From Rhizopus arrhizus (Eukaryota > Mucoromycota > Mucoromycetes > Mucorales > Rhizopodaceae), in NCBI GenBank assembly GCA_024220505.1, contig JAKZZE010000023.1, positions 434,001 through 498,000 on the forward strand: a stretch of DNA of 64,000 bases, written 5' to 3'. Of the stretch, positions 1 to 10,200 are shown piece after piece. The notes beneath the pieces were generated by a model that saw nothing but the letters and a program-made list of their open reading frames with translations, was not told the DNA's origin and did no database searches. Within the stretch, counting starts at the first letter, position 1. The number at the start of each line of letters is the position of its first letter. The position numbers were made by a program, and so were the translations under genes.

Positions 1-503
1 CGCCTTGCAGTTTACAACAACCACCTTACACTATACAACAACCGCCTCTTATGTTATAACAACCATTCAAAATACCAAAAACAGAACAAAACATAAAATC
101 CAAAAACATATAAATAACCCCAAAGAATAATCTCAAAAAATACTTCACTTCTAACTTCCTAACTTCTCTCTTATTTTATTTTTACTTTTTCTTTTTATCA
201 AATAAATATTCTTTTAAAGAGGCAAACTATCTCTTATTTTATTTAACATCAAGAACAAGAAGTCCCTTGAAGCTATTATACTTCATTGTAAATCCCCTTT
301 TTTATTTTACTTTATCTTTTTATTTTTATTCTACCTTAACTAAAACAGTTTGATCTACTTTATAAGATCTGGTGGTCACTATAACAAGCGAATCAAGCCA
401 ATCCAACTCATATAAAAGCAATTATTATACCAATTACAACTTAAATCTGTTTATTTAAACCTCAACTCAACACACTCAAGCGAACTAGTAAAAATTTATT
501 ACA
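1..503 (+). repeat. LTR-S family fragment (r1)
   Basis: This is a solo-LTR-like remnant of a family seen at least eight times in the window. Landmarks in order are a TATA-like tract near 108-115, AATAAA-like sequence near 200, the shared box 'cccttgaagc', 'ttcattgtaaa', and the box 'agatctggtggtcact' at 365-380, ending near 'ttaca'. The 5' end is outside the window or degraded. No coding sequence is present. Assignment as an LTR is inferred from TG...CA-like termini in better copies (43713-44261, 44266-44806). Confidence 0.55.
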
Positions 504-575
504 TTGTAAATCACTTTACAAATTGTCATTATTTTTCCTATTTGACAAATTTTTAACCTTTTGATATTTTTACAT

Positions 576-893
576 TGTAACAAAGAAGCTAAAAAATGAA
601 AAAAGTCAAAAAAATGAGAAAGGTCAAAAAAATGAAAAAAGTCAAAAAAACGAAAAAAGTCAAAAAAATGAAAAAAGTCAAAAAGAAAAAAAAAAAATTA
701 CAGCATATAAATATCCCAACCATTTAGTCAAAGAAAAAGGACAGTACAGTTCTACTCATATATTTTATTATATATTTTATTCAATAAACAGGCAACCTTC
801 TCATAAAAAGTTCCTGATCCCTTTATTTTTTTTTATCTTTACATTTTATTTACTTATAGTTGATCTTACATAAAAGATCTGGTGGTCACTACA
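576..893 (+). repeat. LTR-S family, 5' part of copy r2 (interrupted)
   Basis: It starts TGTAAC like the other copies and runs to the conserved 'agatctggtggtcact' box, where the chromovirus at 894-6900 is inserted. The remainder of the LTR resumes at 6906 and ends 'ggttaca' near 6971. The copy is therefore older than the chromovirus. Confidence 0.6.
598..685. repeat. Short A-rich tandem repeat
   Basis: About five copies of a 16-17-bp unit of the form 'aaaaaagtcaaaaaaatg' lie inside LTR-S copy r2. The other LTR-S copies do not carry it, so it expanded locally, probably by slippage. Confidence 0.8.
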
Positions 894-1234
894 TGTCATG
901 TTTTGACATGTCAATAAGATACAGTCTTATCATTCTGGACTAAATCTTTACAAATGAGTTTGAATAAGAATAGAACCTGATAATTATCACTGCCCTAAAC
1001 AGCCAAGTTTCACTTTCATCTCAACAGTTGATTATTAACATCAGTTTATAAAATTTTTCTTATACATGTCAAATCATATCGGTCGTAACTATTTTTGTCA
1101 TCTAATCTCAGGTCTTGCTCAACTAATATAAATAGCCTTGAAATCTTTCTTTAATAAAAGTATTCGACTTTAGAACTATTGTTCGGTCTCGTTAATTCTT
1201 CTTTATCTTATTTTTGAATACTTAAAACACTTCA
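894..1234 (+). repeat. 5' LTR of Gypsy-1
   Basis: 341 bp, starting TGTCATGTTTTGACATG and ending CTTCA. It contains a TATA-like 'aatataaatag' near 1126 and an 'aataaaa' polyadenylation-like signal near 1153. It is nearly identical to 6560-6900. Diverged relatives lie at 53266-53610 and, inverted, at 57997-58801. Confidence 0.95.
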
Positions 1235-1277
1235 TTTTTTTTAACGAATTCTGAACTCCCAATCACAAAAAGCAAAT

Positions 1278-4200
1278 ATGGCTAACGAAGATCAATCTCT
1301 TAATACTTTCACTTATGGTGAAACTGGTGTGTTTAGAACAAACATAGAGGAAACATCAAAAGTCATCGAAGATACCGAAATGGCTAGTGAACAAGAGGAC
1401 CCTTCTACTCCCCACCAAAGTACTCAAGCCGAAGACCCTTCCGTTGACGCTGTCATGGGTCTTAGGGTGACACTAGAAAACCTTAGACAGCAAATAGCTC
1501 GTGCTGTTGTGGCTGGTGCTACCCAAGAAGATTTGCTGAAGTTGCAGGAGCGAGCAGTAAACATCCAAAACTGCATCAAATTCCTTGATGAAGCTCAAGC
1601 GTTTTGTGTCCCTCCTCCTCCATCTACCAATGATGCGACTTTTAGTTCTGGTATCTCAAGTAGAAATCCTCACCCTCGCCTGGATCATCTTATCCCTTCG
1701 GATCTCCCAGTATGGCAGTGGCGTGGTAACGTCTGGAGAAAGGATGCTGACATCCATGACTCAGTGGAAGACTTGCTTGATACTTTTTCTTTAATAATTG
1801 AATCTAATGGCTTGTCTGTTGATGCTAGTTGGTCTCGCCTAGTTCCCATCAAAATGAACAGGGATCAACGATCATGGTTCAACGAAGTATTAAAAGGGCG
1901 TAGCTTGACTTGGTCTGAGGTCCGTAAAATTATAATCAAGACTTATGCGGCACAAGACGTAGCCCAGGAACTGGAGCACATGGACCAACTCTTATCACTT
2001 AAGATGGGATCAATGGAATCTATCGAAGCATTCACAGATAGGTTTCAAAGAATCCGCAGAGCTGCCAAGTGGGATGATGATATCAAGACAGCCTCCATCT
2101 ACAAGCGTGCTTTGCCAAACTTTTTACGTCAGGAGGTCTCTCGCTCCTTGTTAAATCTTGGAAGAGATCAACAAGACTCCGTGACAAAAGTTGCAGCAAA
2201 AGCTAGAATGGTCTTGTCATCCAACTTGTGTTCTGAGGTGGGCAATCCAAGTCGTCAAGAGTCTGCCCCTTCCAAGCCCTCATCTTCATCTCTCCTAGCA
2301 AGTGGAACAGAGGCATCAAAATACAACCCAAAGAACTTCAACTCATCAAGTAACTTACTGGGTACTATGAAGAAACATCCTTCAGTTGGAAATCTGAAAA
2401 ATAAATTCCGTTGCGCAATCCATGGTCTTGCAAACCATACAACTGAAAAATGTAACAAATACAAGGATCTACTGAACAAAAATCCTTCTTTGGTAAATTC
2501 GTCTCTTGGTACATCTAGTCCTCCCTTGTCTTTTGTTTCGGTTGCCAAAAACTGCTATCGTTGCTTGGGTAATGTTCCCTGGTCAAAAGAACATGCTGCT
2601 CGCTGTCCTCGTGACAAACCCTATCATGGCCCTAGTAAGGCTATACGTTCTGTTCGCTTGGACACTTCAAGATCCAATGGTAGCAAGCCTAACCTCACCA
2701 TCACTCCTCAAGCTAGACCACAACAGGCATCTTCTAAGGTGTCTAGTGGTGATAGCAACTTGATGGACGTAGATGACGAGGGTTATCCAGTGAATTATGA
2801 TTGTAAGAAATTAACAAAACAGAATGAAGTATTTAAAAGTACTAACCATTCTTTAATTGTACCTATCACTATAGAAAATGTGAACACTATGGCCCTGGTT
2901 AGTGGTTCCTCTTTCAGCTCGATAGACACAAACTTTGTTAATAAATATAATATTGCAGTTGATAGAAATGTATCTGGTTCCGTTATACTTGCTACAAGTG
3001 ATAATGTTAGTAAACGTTTCGGTACAACCAAATTTCCATTAAGTGTTATTTACGGTGATAATGATAAAAATCTTATTCATACATCCCATTCTTTTGAAGT
3101 CCTTCCTCTTTCCTTGGATACTGAAGTTGTAATAGGATTAGATCTGATGCACAAGTTAAACATTCTTGTTACCAACTTAGCTATCAGACATCCTAATCTT
3201 GCACCAGTTATTGACAAAGAGATTACGGATGATACACCTGAACCTAACAAAGCTCCTTTCGGTACACCTGAGCAACAAGCTCATTTTCGTAATGCTGTTA
3301 AACCATTTGTTGATCAAAATGCCTTAATACCAAAGAATTCATTCTGTACTGTACCAGAGTCAGTTATACGTTTAGAAACTGTTAAAGGAAAAACTGCTTA
3401 CCGTGCACCATATCGTACTCCTTTTAAATTACTACCAATCATGCGTGAATGTATTGACACTTGGTTAAAGGATGAAGTTATTGAACGTGCATCACCTAAT
3501 TCAGATTGGAATTCTCCTTTAACATTGGCACCTAAGAAAGACTTGCTTGGTAATCTCACAGGACATCGACCCTGTCTCGATCCTCGCTTGTTAAATTCTA
3601 TTCTTGTGTCAAATGATAGACATCCTATTCCAAAGATCGAAGAGATTTTCGATCGATTACAAGGATCAACTATTTTTACCACACTTGATCTTCGACAAGC
3701 ATTTCATCGATTCCAAATCTATGAGCCTGATCGTATTAAGACCACATTCACTTTTGAAGGTCAACAATACCAATTTAGAGGTTGTCCATTTGGTTTGAAA
3801 CATATTGCTTCCCGCTATCAACGAGTGATTAATATAGTGTTACGTGATTTACCTTATGCACAGGCTTTTGTTGATGATATCATCATATTTTCCAAGTCTT
3901 ATGAGGAACACATCACACATGTGCAAAACATAATTCAGAGATTAACTAAAGTGAATTTGATCCTTAACCCAGACAAGTGTCATTTTGCGCAGTCTACTGT
4001 TTACTTGCTTGGTTTCTGTGTTGATGCCAAAGGGTCTCGACTCGATCCTCGTAAAGTTACAAACGCTTTGACTTGGCCTAGACCTTCATCTGGAAAAGAG
4101 ATTCAACGCTTTTTAGGACTGGTAAATTATTTTAGAAAATACCTGCCAAATATTTCTGAAGTCACTGCACCTTTGGACAAATTACGTTTCGAAGGTAAAC

Positions 4201-6137
4201 TTGATAAACTTTGGACATCTGAACAAGAAAGAGCTTTTGAAAAGATCAAGGCATTATTGTCTTCTGCGCCACTTCTTCATCATCCAGATCTAGAACAACC
4301 TTTTTATGTTGCTACTGATGCTAGTAACTATTCAATTGGTGCTGTTCTTTACCAAGTTATCAAAAATGAGACACGATATATCGGTTTCATGGCACGCTCA
4401 CTTTCTACATCTGAAAAGAATTATTCTACTACTAAACGTGAGCTATTAGCAGTGATATTTGCACTAAAGAAGTTTCATCCATTTTTGTGGGGTAATCCGT
4501 TCACCTTATACACTGATCACAAGGCCTTGACTTATCTCCACACCCAGCCTGTAGCTAACGCTATGATGATTAATTGGCTGGACACTATACTGGATTATAA
4601 CTTCAAAATCATCCATCGACCTGGTATTCAAAATATTCTACCAGATGCTTTGTCGCGTCTTTTTGAACCTGAAAAAACGCTGGAGGGGGATAATAAAACC
4701 ATCAAAACAATTGTCACTTCCCAAATTATCAATTCTAACGGATCAATTCTTACATCCAGAATGATGATGCCTGCTGACTTGATGACCCCAGCACCAGAAG
4801 ACAGACAAAAGCTACTCATGGATACACATTTAGAAGGACACCGTGGAGCTCAAGCAATCGTAACAGCTTTACATAGTGATGGTATTCACTGGACAAAGCT
4901 CAAGGAAGATGCACTTGAAATAATACGTAGTTGTCCTGATTGCCAAAAATTCAATATCGCAAAGCACGGATACAATCCCTTGACCTCAATCTATGCTGAT
5001 GCACCTTGGGATCACATCTGTATCGACACAGCCGGACCTTTCCCTACTTCAGTACAAGGTAATCAATACATCCTTCTGGTAGTAGACGTCTTTACACGAT
5101 ATTGTGTACTCAAAGCCTTGCCCGATAAATCTTCTCTCACTATTGCACTTGCATTAAGGAATATCTTATCGCTCTTTGGTCGACCAAAAATTATCCAAAG
5201 TGATAATGGTACTGAGTATGTCAATGAACTCGTCAGACTGTATGTTGAATCATCCGGTATTGATCATCGTCTCATATCAGCTTATCATCCCCGAGCTAAC
5301 GGTATAGTCGAACGATGGGTTGGCAAAGCAAAAAATATTTTGCACAAAAGATTACAAGGCAGAACTGAGGATTGGGACTTGTATGTTGACAGTACCCAAG
5401 AAGCCCTCAACAATACGCATACAGCTTTACACGGCACTAGACCTTTCTCATTGATGTTTGCAAGACGTCCCAATGAAAACAAGGATTATAATAACGTGCT
5501 GGACAAAACTAAATCGCCTGAAACGATGAAACAGTTAGAAACTAGAATTAACGAGTTTAATGACACTGTCTTACCTGCTATTCGTGAAAAAATAAAAACT
5601 TCACAAGCTGCTTCTCGAGACAAGTTCAACCAAACTCACAGAATTCTAACCGATATCCCCACTGGTAGTCAAGTCACGCTCAAGAATGTAAACCGTGTTG
5701 CAAAAAGTGATCCCCTCTACGTTGGTAATTACACTGTCAAAAGAAAAACTCAAGGTGGTTCATATGTGTTGGTTGATGCAACTGGAGCACTCTTACCAAG
5801 AGATGTACCTCCATCGCAAATAAAGGTTATTTCCCAGGAAGTATCCTTATCCAATACTGATCAATCTGAATCATACGATGTTGAAGCAGTTCTACACCAT
5901 AAGGGATCACCGGGTAATTACTTATATAAAGTTCGATGGAAAGGTTATGGAGAAGAAGATGACACTTGGGAACCGGCTAGTCATTTCCATGATTACAGAC
6001 CGATCCAAAAATATTGGTCACGTCTAAGTGAACAAGAACCAGCGCGCGAGGTTCAACTTGTTCCTAAAAAAGATACGACCAAGAAAAGAAAAAACGTGCA
6101 TCGCAGTGTAACTAACTCTAAAAGAAACAGACGTTAA
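1278..6137 (+). CDS. Gag-Pol polyprotein of chromovirus Gypsy-1
   Basis: A single 1619-aa ORF starts at the first ATG after the 5' LTR. Visible order: gag with Cys/His motifs (about residues 370-460), a protease-like region, reverse transcriptase with FVDD at 864-867, RNase H (TDAS near 1012), integrase with an H-x3-H/C-x2-C zinc-binding motif (from about 1180) and catalytic D1250, D1309 and E1345 (35 residues between the last two), then a C-terminal chromodomain (about 1532-1580, KVRWKGY and DDTWEP). The protease D-T/S-G motif reads V541-S-G: codon GTT replaces the expected GAT, and the related element at 11447-14878 has DTG at the same place. Unless this is a sequencing error, the copy should not mature its own proteins. 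There is no frameshift or stop between gag and pol, unlike the second chromovirus. Confidence 0.95.
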   Translation: MANEDQSLNTFTYGETGVFRTNIEETSKVIEDTEMASEQEDPSTPHQSTQAEDPSVDAVMGLRVTLENLRQQIARAVVAGATQEDLLKLQERAVNIQNCIKFLDEAQAFCVPPPPSTNDATFSSGISSRNPHPRLDHLIPSDLPVWQWRGNVWRKDADIHDSVEDLLDTFSLIIESNGLSVDASWSRLVPIKMNRDQRSWFNEVLKGRSLTWSEVRKIIIKTYAAQDVAQELEHMDQLLSLKMGSMESIEAFTDRFQRIRRAAKWDDDIKTASIYKRALPNFLRQEVSRSLLNLGRDQQDSVTKVAAKARMVLSSNLCSEVGNPSRQESAPSKPSSSSLLASGTEASKYNPKNFNSSSNLLGTMKKHPSVGNLKNKFRCAIHGLANHTTEKCNKYKDLLNKNPSLVNSSLGTSSPPLSFVSVAKNCYRCLGNVPWSKEHAARCPRDKPYHGPSKAIRSVRLDTSRSNGSKPNLTITPQARPQQASSKVSSGDSNLMDVDDEGYPVNYDCKKLTKQNEVFKSTNHSLIVPITIENVNTMALVSGSSFSSIDTNFVNKYNIAVDRNVSGSVILATSDNVSKRFGTTKFPLSVIYGDNDKNLIHTSHSFEVLPLSLDTEVVIGLDLMHKLNILVTNLAIRHPNLAPVIDKEITDDTPEPNKAPFGTPEQQAHFRNAVKPFVDQNALIPKNSFCTVPESVIRLETVKGKTAYRAPYRTPFKLLPIMRECIDTWLKDEVIERASPNSDWNSPLTLAPKKDLLGNLTGHRPCLDPRLLNSILVSNDRHPIPKIEEIFDRLQGSTIFTTLDLRQAFHRFQIYEPDRIKTTFTFEGQQYQFRGCPFGLKHIASRYQRVINIVLRDLPYAQAFVDDIIIFSKSYEEHITHVQNIIQRLTKVNLILNPDKCHFAQSTVYLLGFCVDAKGSRLDPRKVTNALTWPRPSSGKEIQRFLGLVNYFRKYLPNISEVTAPLDKLRFEGKLDKLWTSEQERAFEKIKALLSSAPLLHHPDLEQPFYVATDASNYSIGAVLYQVIKNETRYIGFMARSLSTSEKNYSTTKRELLAVIFALKKFHPFLWGNPFTLYTDHKALTYLHTQPVANAMMINWLDTILDYNFKIIHRPGIQNILPDALSRLFEPEKTLEGDNKTIKTIVTSQIINSNGSILTSRMMMPADLMTPAPEDRQKLLMDTHLEGHRGAQAIVTALHSDGIHWTKLKEDALEIIRSCPDCQKFNIAKHGYNPLTSIYADAPWDHICIDTAGPFPTSVQGNQYILLVVDVFTRYCVLKALPDKSSLTIALALRNILSLFGRPKIIQSDNGTEYVNELVRLYVESSGIDHRLISAYHPRANGIVERWVGKAKNILHKRLQGRTEDWDLYVDSTQEALNNTHTALHGTRPFSLMFARRPNENKDYNNVLDKTKSPETMKQLETRINEFNDTVLPAIREKIKTSQAASRDKFNQTHRILTDIPTGSQVTLKNVNRVAKSDPLYVGNYTVKRKTQGGSYVLVDATGALLPRDVPPSQIKVISQEVSLSNTDQSESYDVEAVLHHKGSPGNYLYKVRWKGYGEEDDTWEPASHFHDYRPIQKYWSRLSEQEPAREVQLVPKKDTTKKRKNVHRSVTNSKRNRR
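4680..4694 (+). promoter_or_regulatory. Candidate central polypurine tract, Gypsy-1
   Basis: CTGGAGGGGGATAAT lies in frame (L-E-G-D-N) between RNase H and integrase. It closely matches the 3' PPT at 6545-6559. The second chromovirus has the same arrangement at 12941-12955. A role as a second plus-strand primer is inferred from known central PPTs of Ty1 and lentiviruses. Confidence 0.5.
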
Positions 6138-6544
6138 CACATTGACCTTCTTCCACCAACTTTCATTAACTATACATATACGTTACCAGCAAATTACGCA
6201 ATTATAAAATATTTACAAGGATAGTAAAAAATGAATTTTTTCTCATACCTTAATATTTTTCAATATGCACATTTGTACGCAGTCACATTTACAGACAAAC
6301 ATCACTTTAGCAATAAATTCCTGTTCAGGGTTTATTATCGCCTAAATGCTTTGTTCCATTCTTGAACACTATACTTTATATGTTTATATAAAGAGCCACT
6401 ATACGTTATATGACTTAACCCTACCAAGCACCTATTTCTTACAACAAATAGAGCTCATCTTGACATCTCAAACCTCATTTTCGACATTCACTTAAACAAA
6501 CATATTTTCACTTGCCACATTAATTCCAGAAAAGATAGTTACAA

Positions 6545-6559
6545 CCTGGAAGGGGGCAA
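6545..6559 (+). promoter_or_regulatory. 3' polypurine tract of Gypsy-1
   Basis: CCTGGAAGGGGGCAA directly abuts the 3' LTR at 6560, the normal position for the plus-strand primer. Confidence 0.85.
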
Positions 6560-6900
6560 TGTCATGTTTTGACATGTCAATAAGATACAGTCTTATCATT
6601 CTGGACTAAATCTTTACAAATGAGTTTGAATAAGAATAGAACCTGATAATTATCACTGCCCTAAACAGCCAAGTTTCACTTTCATCTCAACAGTTGATTA
6701 TTAACATCAGTCTATAAAATTTTTCTTATACATGTCAAATCATATCGGTCGTAACTATTTTTGTCATCTAATCTCAGGTCTTGCTCAACTAATATAAATA
6801 GCCTTGAAATCTTTCTTTAATAAAAGTATTCGACTTTAGAACTATTGTTCGGTCTCGTTAATTCTTCTTTATCTTATTTTTGAATACTTAAAACACTTCA
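6560..6900 (+). repeat. 3' LTR of Gypsy-1
   Basis: 341 bp, TG...CA, nearly identical to 894-1234 and followed by the duplicated target ctaca. Confidence 0.95.
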
Positions 6901-6905
6901 CTACA

Positions 6906-7421
6906 GTACCTTACTTTGAAATTTCAAGAAAAACTTCTATATAAAGCATTCAATGAACCCACAAGGTTACAAAAATAACAACATTTTGTAAAAATTGAAC
7001 TTTATATTTTTGCCTATAAAAAGCCTAGCTTTTTATTCTTTTGATTTCACTTTACTTCTCTTGACTTATATATATTTTAACTTCACTTACCTCAACTTAC
7101 CTTTTTTAACAATATAAATATATTTTATCCAATAAATCAAATATCTTTATCCCTGAATCTTTTGATATAACACCCTTAAAACACAAGCAAGACAAGTCCC
7201 TTGAAGCCAATTATCTTCATTGTAAATCCTTTTAATACTCTTATCAAGTTATCTGAATATAAAACAAGTTTGATCTACTTAACAAGATCTGGTGGTCACT
7301 TACAAGCGAACCTAATATCAATACTCTACCCAACTCTTATTTTTTTATCTATTTTCATCAACTTTACTCTATTTCAAAACCGTTAACTCTTACAAGCCAT
7401 TGAAGGAACCCGAAAATTACA
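6906..7421 (+). repeat. LTR-S remnants: end of r2 (to ~6971) and copy r3
   Basis: 6906-6971 is the tail of the interrupted LTR r2. From about 7000 to 7421 follows a second LTR-S copy with 'cccttgaagcc', 'ttcattgtaaatcc', 'agatctggtggtcact' (7285-7300) and the terminal 'aaattaca'. It closely matches 44807-45180. A 61-codon ORF here runs across the repeat and is not considered a gene. Confidence 0.6.
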
Positions 7422-7725
7422 ATATCAACCGCAGTATAACCGCAGTATCTTCAATAATAATATCAGCTACAATTATCAAACATCTCCACCGCAGCAAACA
7501 TAAATAATATAAATAGACCTTATAGTTATTAAATAAAGAGAAGCTTTTTACTACTTAATTTATCATCTGGTACCTTTATTAATTATCTTAAAAAATATCT
7601 GTTCGTGATCAAGCACGACAATATCTTTTTATTCTATATATGGATATTTGTGTTGCTTTCCTTTTAATGAAGTCCGTATTCAACAAGTTACATTGTGACT
7701 ATGGTAGCCAGTAAAGAGGTTACAC
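7422..7725. other. No gene; LTR-like promoter signals
   Basis: About 300 bp with 'ataatataaatag' near 7506 and 'attaaataaagag' near 7532, spacing typical of an LTR U3/R region. I see no paired copy and no coding sequence. Confidence 0.4.
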
Positions 7726-8055
7726 TGTAACGAGAATGATGAAGACATCTATAAAATTTTGGACAGTACAACTGACTTTGAAATCGACTTGCTTCAGTAA
7801 TTTAACTGTACTACACAACATCGACTCAAGTAAAAATATTAACTCAAGTAAAGATATCAACCTTATTTCCTTTTCTTTTCTCTCTATCGTTTTTATATAA
7901 ATAGCTCTATATCTTTTATTTCAATTCACTTTAGTTCACTTAAATTCACTTACATTCAAAAACCTATTTTTACTTTGAATACATAGTCTCTTAAAAGACA
8001 AAATCTATTTTTCTTATTTTATAACAAACAAGTCGAATTCCCTTGAAGCAAATTA
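7726..8055 (+). repeat. LTR-S copy r4, cut by Tc1 T1
   Basis: It starts TGTAACGAGAATGATG and matches 44266 onward closely. It stops at 'gaagcaaatta' where T1 begins; the intact copy continues 'aaattatcttcattg'. The TA at 8054-8055 is the T1 target. Confidence 0.75.
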
Positions 8056-8545
8056 CAGTAGGTGAAAAAATATGAGCAACCTCTGTTCGATTTGTCTTCA
8101 TATCTTTTTATTTTTGTGTGTATATTCACCAGAGCTTTGATATCACACAAACTATTTAAGGCAACAAAGATACATATAATACACTAAAGAGATTGACTGT
8201 ACTTGAAGTACAAGCTTTGTAAAAAGGGAAAGACAGTCATAAAATAGCCAATGATGATTTTTCAAAATTCGCTATGTTTATTCAATATGTTCTATATCTT
8301 CCCTTTGCTTTAATAAGTACTTCTACTTTGGCTGGCATACTATTGATGTACCCCTTGCAAGCATTTGCATTGAGTTTATTTCGCTCTACATCCACAAATT
8401 GCTAAAGCTTTCTGGCACCTCTTTCTCCGACTTCATGTGGTGTTAGATTAAGTTTGAACTGATGCCAAACATGCTTTATAGGATTTAAATCCAGACTTTG
8501 AGCATACCAATAACTTATATGCCTTACACTGATACCGCGTATCTA
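8056..8545 (-). mobile_element. Tc1/mariner family T1, truncated copy
   Basis: The left end starts CAGTAGGTGAAAAAATA and matches 20636 onward. On the minus strand it encodes the decayed C-terminus of a Tc1 transposase (DLNPI, then 'INSMPAKVE' and 'KAKGRY'-like residues). It is cut at 8545 by T2, and the rest of T1 is missing on the far side. Confidence 0.75.
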
Positions 8546-8775
8546 CAGTGACCCGCAAAACTGTCCCAATGTTTCGTAATTTTCTCTTCTAGGGCTTGTA
8601 TCACCATAGTTGTTAAGCTAATGTACACCTTATTGTATATCATTCGATAGCCAAAATCTTGTACTACCAAAAAATGTAAAGCAAAAACAAATTCAAACCT
8701 CGCAGACGGAGATAGAGGGGATAGAAAACAAGCGGTGCATTGGGACAGTTTTGCGGCACTTTTGAAAAAAAACAA
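8546..8775 (+). repeat. Left TIR of T2
   Basis: It mirrors 9971-10200. Outer box gcaaaactgtcccaatg sits near 8554 and its inverted copy near 8734-8757. Confidence 0.9.
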
Positions 8776-8918
8776 AAAACGATGAAATAGCGACCCACAA
8801 GTTGTATAGATGCACCAAACTGCTTACAAATGTGCACTGTACGTCTCGAAGTCGAACTTTACTCACTGCTGAAGTTTTAAACTCCTACTGATTTATTACT
8901 CGCTCATTATATCTCAAC

Positions 8919-9950
8919 ATGAAACAAGTCTCTCAAGATACCGTTGTTCAAGCAATTTCTTTACTTCAACAAGGTAAGTCGGTTCGGGAAGTGGAAAGGG
9001 TTACTGGTTTAAGCAAGAGTACTGTTGGGAGACTCCGAAAATCCCATTGCTTTGGACTTGGAAAGCCAAAAGGCGGTCGACCCAAGTTATTATCTGCGGC
9101 TGATGAACGCTATTGTGTGCGCCAAGTGACCAAAAACCGCATATCCAGTGCAACAAAGGTGGCTAAGGAGCTAGAAAAAGACACTGGAAGAAAAGTAAGT
9201 GTCGATACCGTGTGCAGAACCCTTCGTAAGGCCGGTCTTGGTGCAATTGAGAAGCCGAAGAAGCCTTTGCTTAGTGCGAAAAACATTCGCAAGAGGCTTT
9301 CTTGGTGTATGGCTCACAAGGACTGGACAGTAGATGACTGGAAACGCGTTGTTTGGTCGGACGAGACAAAAATCAACAGATTTAATTCGGATGGACGCAC
9401 CTGGGCATGGATTCGATCAGGGGAAAGCCTGAAATCCCATCATGTCAAGATGACCGTTAAACACGGTGGAGGCAATATCATGCTGTGGAGTGCCATTACC
9501 TATGCTGGGGTTGGTTGGATGTGCAAAATCAATGGTAATATGGATAAAACACTGTACAAAGAGATTTTGGAAGATGAACTGGAGCGTACAATTGAGTATG
9601 GAACCAATAACCTAGGGTTAGAAAGACATTAGGTGATTTTCCAACATGACAATGATCCTAAACATACGTCCAAATTAGTCAAAGAATACCTTGAACAGCA
9701 ATCCTACAACATCCTAGAGTGGCCAGCACAGCCCCCTGACTTAAATCCAATTGAAAATATGTGGTCATTGTTAAAGAGAAGGTTGAATGATTATGAAACA
9801 GCACCAAAAGGCATGAATGAACTATACGAACGAGTAACTAAAGTTTGGTATGACTTAATGAAGCCGGAAGAGTGCCAAAAAGTCATAGAAACAATGCCTA
9901 AGCGTATAAAGCAATGTATCAAGAATAAAGGACGCTGGACTGACTATTAA
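8919..9950 (+). pseudogene. Tc1 transposase of T2, one in-frame stop
   Basis: A 343-codon reading frame is broken only by TAG at 9630-9632. The N-terminus has a paired-type helix-turn-helix (SVREVERVTGLSKSTVGRLR). The catalytic core shows WSDETK, FQHDND and DLNPIENMW with 34 residues between the second Asp and Glu (DD34E). It ends 'CIKNKGRWTDY', the family's usual C-terminus. Length is normal for Tc1. The stop lies just before the second catalytic Asp and so removes it and the Glu. A C-to-T change in a CAG codon is one possible origin. Confidence 0.92.
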
Positions 9951-9970
9951 TGTCAAATAAATAAACCATT

Positions 9971-10200
9971 TTGTTTTTTTTCAAAAGTGCCGCAAAACTG
10001 TCCCAATGCACCGCTTGTTTTCTATCCCCTCTATCTCCGTCTGCGAGGTTTGAATTTGTTTTTGCTTTACATTTTTTGGTAGTACAAGATTTTGGCTATC
10101 GAATGATATACAATAAGGTGTACATTAGCTTAACAACTATGGTGATACAAGCCCTAGAAGAGAAAATTACGAAACATTGGGACAGTTTTGCGGGTCACTG
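9971..10200 (-). repeat. Right TIR of T2
   Basis: Inverted copy of 8546-8775, followed by target TA. Confidence 0.9.

Larger units (their letters stand above)
889..6905 (+). mobile_element. Complete Ty3/Gypsy chromovirus (Gypsy-1) with TSD
   Basis: Two 341-bp LTRs (894-1234 and 6560-6900) begin TG and end CA and flank one gag-pol ORF. The 5-bp duplication ctaca lies at 889-893 and 6901-6905. The LTRs differ at one position I can see ('cagttt' near 1045 versus 'cagtct' near 6711), so insertion was recent. No tRNA-type primer binding site (TGG...) follows the 5' LTR, which leaves self-priming of the Tf1 kind open (inference). The element sits inside an older LTR-S copy. Its protease active site is mutated, see the CDS. 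Confidence 0.95.
8546..10200 (+). mobile_element. Tc1/mariner family T2, complete element
   Basis: A 1655-bp element with ~230-bp TIRs (8546-8775 and 9971-10200) and TA at 8544-8545 and 10201-10202. TIRs start CAGTGACCCGCAAAACTG. Each TIR also carries an inverted copy of its outer box at its inner end (cattgggacagttttgcgg). The left flank is T1 and the right flank is the CACTA-like copy A. These do not form one pre-insertion locus, so a recombination or deletion event through T2 is inferred. Confidence 0.9.

Noticed and set aside
365..380. 'tggtggtcact' as a retrotransposon primer binding site
   Set aside because: The box recurs in six LTR-S copies, but similarity among copies continues past it to a TTACA end, so it lies inside the LTR.
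8524..8775. 83-codon minus ORF repeated as a plus ORF at 9971-10273
   Set aside because: It is the T2 TIR read in an open frame; no independent gene.
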